From: an uncultured Alistipes sp.
Lineage (GTDB): Bacteria > Bacteroidota > Bacteroidia > Bacteroidales > Rikenellaceae
Assembly (NCBI GenBank): GCA_900542505.1
Contig: UQNV01000021.1
Span: forward strand, 1 to 36,437
Direction of reading: 5' to 3'
Length of the DNA stretch: 36,437 bases
The notes beneath the pieces are model-generated. The model was not told the origin of the DNA and ran no database searches. It saw nothing but the letters and a program-made list of their open reading frames with translations. The position numbers were made by a program, and so were the translations under genes. Shown here in pieces: positions 33,101 through 36,437 of this stretch (position 1 is the first letter of the stretch; each line of letters starts with the position of its first letter).

Positions 33101-33529
33101 ATGGATTCCCGTCATTGCGAAGAGGTGCTTCTGCACCACGGCATACGCCCCACGGCGGTGCGCATGCTCGTGCTGGACGCCATGGAGCGTTTCAGCGATA
33201 CCTTTACGCTGGCCGACCTCGAGCAGGCGACCGACGGCATCGACCGCTCGTCGATTTACCGGAGCCTGATGCTCTTCGTGCGGCAGCACCTGCTGCATCT
33301 GGTCGACGACGGCAGCGGTTCGATGAAGTACTGCGTCTGCCACAACGACCATGCGTGCCGCATCGACGAGATGCACAGCCATTTCCATTGCGATGCCTGC
33401 GGCCGGACCCTTTGTCTGGACCATACGCGGATTCCGGTGGTAGCCTATCCGGCCGGATTCGAGGTCCGTCAGATTGACTGTCTGCTTCGGGGACTCTGCC
33501 CCGAGTGCAGTGCCAAGGCCCGGAGGTAA
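33101..33529 (+). CDS. Fur-family transcriptional regulator
   Basis: Metal-responsive repressor of 142 residues. The N-terminal winged helix (about 1-80) has GIRPTAVRMLVLDAM, FTLADLEQA and the recognition region DRSSIYRSLMLF. The C-terminal metal and dimer domain has the family HxHFHC motif (H92, H94, H96, C97, C100) and a second C133xxC136 pair for structural zinc. Whether it senses Fe, Zn or peroxide cannot be decided. A perfect 7-1-7 palindrome lies 18 bases after its stop, before the receptor gene, and is a likely target. Confidence 0.9.
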   Translation: MDSRHCEEVLLHHGIRPTAVRMLVLDAMERFSDTFTLADLEQATDGIDRSSIYRSLMLFVRQHLLHLVDDGSGSMKYCVCHNDHACRIDEMHSHFHCDACGRTLCLDHTRIPVVAYPAGFEVRQIDCLLRGLCPECSAKARR

Positions 33530-33547
33530 GGCGCCGCACCGCCGTTT

Positions 33548-33562
33548 TGCAACCCGGTTGCA
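33548..33562. promoter_or_regulatory. 7-1-7 inverted repeat, candidate Fur-family operator
   Basis: TGCAACC-C-GGTTGCA is a perfect palindrome with one central base, the geometry of Fur/Zur/PerR boxes. It lies between the regulator and the TonB receptor and would cover the -33 region of a promoter whose -7-like element GACCTTTG (one mismatch) is at 33575-33582. Confidence 0.6.
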
Positions 33563-33606
33563 GTCGTTTTTTACGACCTTTGCCTCCGACGAAAAATGAA
33601 AAAACC

Positions 33607-35985
33607 ATGAAACGATTCGCTTTATCGATTGCAATTCTCACGCTTCTTTCCGCCGCAGCCTCGCCGCTCCGCGCCCAGGACCTGCGCGGTACGGTCTGCG
33701 ATGCCGAGGGTCAGCCGCTCGTCGGCGCTTCGGTCTACTGGGCCGGAACGACCGTCGGCGCCAGCACCGATGCCCAGGGTGCCTTTCTGGTGCACCGCGT
33801 GCGCGGCTACGACCGCCTGGTAGCCTCCTATCTCGGATATGTCAACGATACGCTCCGCGTGGGCGATGACCGCACGGGGCTCCGCTTTGCGCTCGAGGCC
33901 GAGGGTGTCTCGCTCGACGAGGTGGTCATCGAAGGTACCCAGAGCGGCAACTATGTCAAACGCGAGGGCATCGTCAAGAACGAGATGATATCCTTCGCCG
34001 GCCTCTGCAAGATGGCCTGCTGCAACCTGGCCGAGTCGTTCGAGAACTCGGCATCGGTGACCGTGGGCTACAGCGACGCCATCTCGGGCGCACGGCAAAT
34101 CAAGATGCTCGGTCTGGCCGGCACCTATACCCAGATTCTCGACGAGAACCGTCCCATCATGCGGGGGCTGAGCGCCCCCTATGGCCTGAGCTATACGCCG
34201 GGCATGTGGCTCAACTCGATTCAGGTCTCGAAGGGCGTAGCCTCGGTGACGGCCGGTCATGAGGCCATCACGGGCCAAATCAACCTCGAGTACCGCAAGC
34301 CGACCGATTCCGAGCGGCTGTTCGTGAACCTCTACCTGGACGACGAACTGCGTCCCGAGGCCAACATCACCACGGCTTTCCCCGTATCGCGCGACGGGAA
34401 GCTGACGAGCATCATCCTGCTCCACGGCTCGGCCGACACCGACGTGCGGACCATGGACCACAACCACGACGGCTTCCGCGACCTGCCCCGTACGGACCAA
34501 ATCAACGTGGCCAACAAGTGGCTCTATGCGGCCGACAACGGCATGCAGGTGCGCTGGGGCTGGAAGTTCGTGCAGGAGAACCGCCTGGGCGGCATGCTCG
34601 GCTACCGCAATTCGGAGGGCATGCGTCTGGCGATGGACGAGAAGTGGTCGCTCTGGGAGGACCCCGAGGCGACGAGCCGGCCGCTCTACGGTTCGCACAT
34701 CCGCAACCGCAACGCCAACGGGTACCTCAAAATCGGTATGCCGCTCGGCCCGTCGGTCTACGACGAGGAGGAGCAGGACGAGATGCGCTCGAACCTGGCC
34801 TTCGTGGCCGACTTCGACCACTTCGACGAGGAGGCCTACTTCGGTCTGAACAACTATTCGGGCAACGAGAATTCGCTCTCCTTCACGCTCATGTACAACC
34901 ACTACTTCACCTACCGTTCGTCCATCAACGTCGGCGGTCAGGCCCACCTCACCTATTTCCGCGAGTCGCTGCTCAACCCCACGCCGTGGATTTCGGGGGT
35001 GTCGGCCGGCGACTTCGATTTCGACCGCACCGAGGGTGAGGCAGGACTCTTTGCCGAGTATACCTATGCCGTCAAGGACAAGTTCTCGCTGGTGGCAGGC
35101 GTCCGTGGCGACTACAACCGCTACTTCGACAACTTCTTCGTCACGCCGCGCAGCCACGTCAAGTGGAACATCACGCGAACCACCACGCTGCGCGCCTCGG
35201 CCGGTCTGGGCTACCGCTCGACCAACGTCATCACGGACAACATCGGCATGCTGGCCACCGGCCGCAAGATTGTCTTCGACAACGGCTTTTCGCGCGACTT
35301 CAACCGCATGGAGAAGGCGCTGACCTTCGGCGGCAGCCTCACGCAGAGCTTCACGCTGGTGCGGGCCGACGACGCGACGCTGAGCGTCGACTACTTCCGT
35401 ACGCAGTTCTACAACTCGGTGGTCGCCGACCAGGAGATGGACCCTCAGTCCATCCATGTCTACAATACCGACGGACGTTCGTTCACCGATACCTATCAAA
35501 TCGACTTCTCGTGGTCGCCCGTCGAGCGGCTCGACATCTTCGCCACGTTCCGCTATACGGACAGCGAGATGACGCTCAACCGTGCCGACGGCACGACGCG
35601 CCGGGTCGAGCGTCCGCTCGTGAGCCAGTACAAGACGCTGCTCAACATCCAGTATGCAACGAAGTTCCGCCGCTGGGTCTTCGATGTGACCGCCCAGCTC
35701 AACGGCCCGAGCCGCGTGCCGCGCTTCGTCGACAACGGCAGCGGTGTGCTGGTGGCCGACTTCGACAACTATTCGCCGCGCTATCCGGTCTTTTTCGCGC
35801 AGGTGACCCGCAAGGTGGGCAAGTTCGACATCTATGTCGGCTGCGAGAACATCGGCGACTACATACAGCACGACCCGATTCAGGGGTTGGACAACCCCTT
35901 CTCGACGGCCTTCAACTCGATGAACGTCTGGGGCCCGCTCATGGGACGCAAATTCTATGCGGGACTGCGCTTCAACCTCTATTGA
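33607..35985 (+). CDS. TonB-dependent outer membrane receptor
   Basis: Outer membrane active transporter of 792 residues, probably for a metal or metal complex. It has a signal peptide (about 1-23, ending PLRAQ), a carboxypeptidase-regulatory-like domain (about 25-105, GTVCDAEGQPLVGASVYW), a plug domain (about 115-235) and a beta-barrel ending in the aromatic FNLY. The plug starts with three Cys (C134, C138, C139 in LCKMACCN), unusual for this region. No SusD partner follows, which argues against glycan uptake. Adjacent Fur-family and HMA genes favour metal transport. The preceding inverted repeat suggests repression. Confidence 0.92.
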   Translation: MKRFALSIAILTLLSAAASPLRAQDLRGTVCDAEGQPLVGASVYWAGTTVGASTDAQGAFLVHRVRGYDRLVASYLGYVNDTLRVGDDRTGLRFALEAEGVSLDEVVIEGTQSGNYVKREGIVKNEMISFAGLCKMACCNLAESFENSASVTVGYSDAISGARQIKMLGLAGTYTQILDENRPIMRGLSAPYGLSYTPGMWLNSIQVSKGVASVTAGHEAITGQINLEYRKPTDSERLFVNLYLDDELRPEANITTAFPVSRDGKLTSIILLHGSADTDVRTMDHNHDGFRDLPRTDQINVANKWLYAADNGMQVRWGWKFVQENRLGGMLGYRNSEGMRLAMDEKWSLWEDPEATSRPLYGSHIRNRNANGYLKIGMPLGPSVYDEEEQDEMRSNLAFVADFDHFDEEAYFGLNNYSGNENSLSFTLMYNHYFTYRSSINVGGQAHLTYFRESLLNPTPWISGVSAGDFDFDRTEGEAGLFAEYTYAVKDKFSLVAGVRGDYNRYFDNFFVTPRSHVKWNITRTTTLRASAGLGYRSTNVITDNIGMLATGRKIVFDNGFSRDFNRMEKALTFGGSLTQSFTLVRADDATLSVDYFRTQFYNSVVADQEMDPQSIHVYNTDGRSFTDTYQIDFSWSPVERLDIFATFRYTDSEMTLNRADGTTRRVERPLVSQYKTLLNIQYATKFRRWVFDVTAQLNGPSRVPRFVDNGSGVLVADFDNYSPRYPVFFAQVTRKVGKFDIYVGCENIGDYIQHDPIQGLDNPFSTAFNSMNVWGPLMGRKFYAGLRFNLY

Positions 35986-36081
35986 CGCCCGGCGGGCGGG
36001 TCTCCGGCGGGATGGAAACCCCTCCGCCGGTCTCCCGCAAGACGGTATGGAATCACGAAACCTTAAAAAATACGTAATCTC

Positions 36082-36387
36082 ATGAAGAAAATGGTGATGA
36101 TGTGCCTCGTCCTGCTGTTGGGCGTCGGCACCTGCATGGCGGCCAAGCCCGCCGCTCAGAAGAAGACGGTGACGACCGTCTTCAAGACCGATGTGGATTG
36201 CGAGCACTGCGTAACCCGCATCATGAACAACGTCCCCGTGCTGGGCAAGGGCATCAAGGATGTCCAGGTGGACCTTCCCACGAAGCAGGTGACGGTGGTC
36301 TACGACGCATCGAAGAACGACGTCGAGACGATTGTCAAGGGCCTTGCGTCGCTCAAGGTCAAGGCCGAACCGCTGCCCGGCGACGAG
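36082..36387 (+). CDS. Periplasmic HMA-domain metal-binding protein (3' end cut by contig end)
   Basis: About 102 residues are readable. A signal peptide (MKKMVMMCLVLLLGVGTCMA) precedes a heavy-metal-associated domain: FKTDVDCEHCVTRIMNNVP with the metal ligands C40 and C43, then VQVDLPTKQVTVVYD. The usual Met before the first Cys is replaced by Asp. This fold carries copper, mercury or other soft metals. It lies 96 bases after the TonB receptor and likely works with it. From 36388 on the sequence is adapter, so the true end is missing. Confidence 0.88.
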
Positions 36388-36437
36388 CTGTCTCTTATAC
36401 ACATCTCCGAGCCCACGAGACATCTCAGGATCTCGTA
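36388..36437 (+). other. Illumina Nextera adapter and index read-through (not genomic)
   Basis: From 36388 the sequence matches the Nextera mosaic end (starting CTGTCTCTTATACACATCT) and the read adapter up to the GAGAC at 36417-36421. An 8-base index (ATCTCAGG, 36422-36429) and the beginning of the P7 side (ATCTCGTA) follow. The minus-strand translation gives SRGLGDVYKRQ, a known contaminant peptide of protein databases. These 50 bases should be trimmed. Confidence 0.97.

Noticed and set aside
33101..33529. Calling the regulator specifically Fur, Zur or PerR
   Set aside because: The HxHFHC and CxxC motifs are shared by the superfamily; nothing visible separates the metal specificities.
33622..36423. 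Minus-strand open frame of 933 codons opposite the TonB receptor
   Set aside because: Its first residues (MSRGLGDVYKRQ) are a translation of the Nextera adapter and the rest is antisense to a clear receptor gene.

Overview
The window looks like one complete contig of a draft assembly from a GC-rich member of the Bacteroidales, most likely Alistipes or a close Rikenellaceae relative. Grounds: Bacteroidota-type -7 promoter elements (TAnnTTTG) before several genes, few Shine-Dalgarno sites, an Rnf operon of the B-C-D-G-E-A type, a carboxypeptidase-regulatory-domain TonB receptor, a five-repeat DUF349 protein, and high GC. The genus is an inference. Both contig ends are technical artefacts: bases 1 to about 75 read, on the minus strand, as the hinge and start of the C-terminal domain of ribosomal protein L7/L12 fused to the tail of a plus-strand gene, and bases 36388-36437 are Illumina Nextera adapter plus index read-through.

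Layout. 75-4464: rnfB tail, rnfC, rnfD, rnfG, rnfE, rnfA and a strong terminator (ferredoxin:NAD+ oxidoreductase ion pump). 4535-6056: hpt, queE and a DivIC/FtsB-like division protein, followed by about 400 bases with two different tandem repeats around a UUCG-type hairpin. 6474-12175: thiL (minus) divergent from aroQ, then pyk and a Wzx-like flippase, ending at a perfect terminator. 11108-14473 (minus): ackA, ptb and buk, an acyl-phosphate/short-chain fatty acid cluster. 15134-15799 (minus): an OmpR/PhoB-type response regulator without a kinase beside it. 15984-21722: DUF349 protein, pyrG, yidC. 21857-22906: exported beta-propeller-like protein. 23034-26863 (minus): RNase D-like exonuclease, RlmI-like methyltransferase, S8 protease lipoprotein and a secreted esterase, probably one operon.

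27105-30129 is a visibly AT-richer accessory patch: a lipoprotein ending in a JAMM/RadC-like metalloprotease-type domain after a Gly/Ser/Asp linker, followed by two tandem copies of a small exported protein, each copy carrying its own duplicated terminator. This arrangement resembles effector/immunity loci and is the best candidate for an undescribed system, but function is inferred only from architecture. 30241-32289 (minus) is recQ.

32535-36387 is a probable metal-handling locus: a Cys/His-rich exported protein, a Fur-family repressor, a TonB-dependent receptor and a periplasmic HMA-domain protein. A perfect 7-1-7 inverted repeat lies in the receptor promoter region just after the Fur-family gene and is a candidate operator.

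No tRNA, rRNA, CRISPR array, IS element or prophage was recognised.
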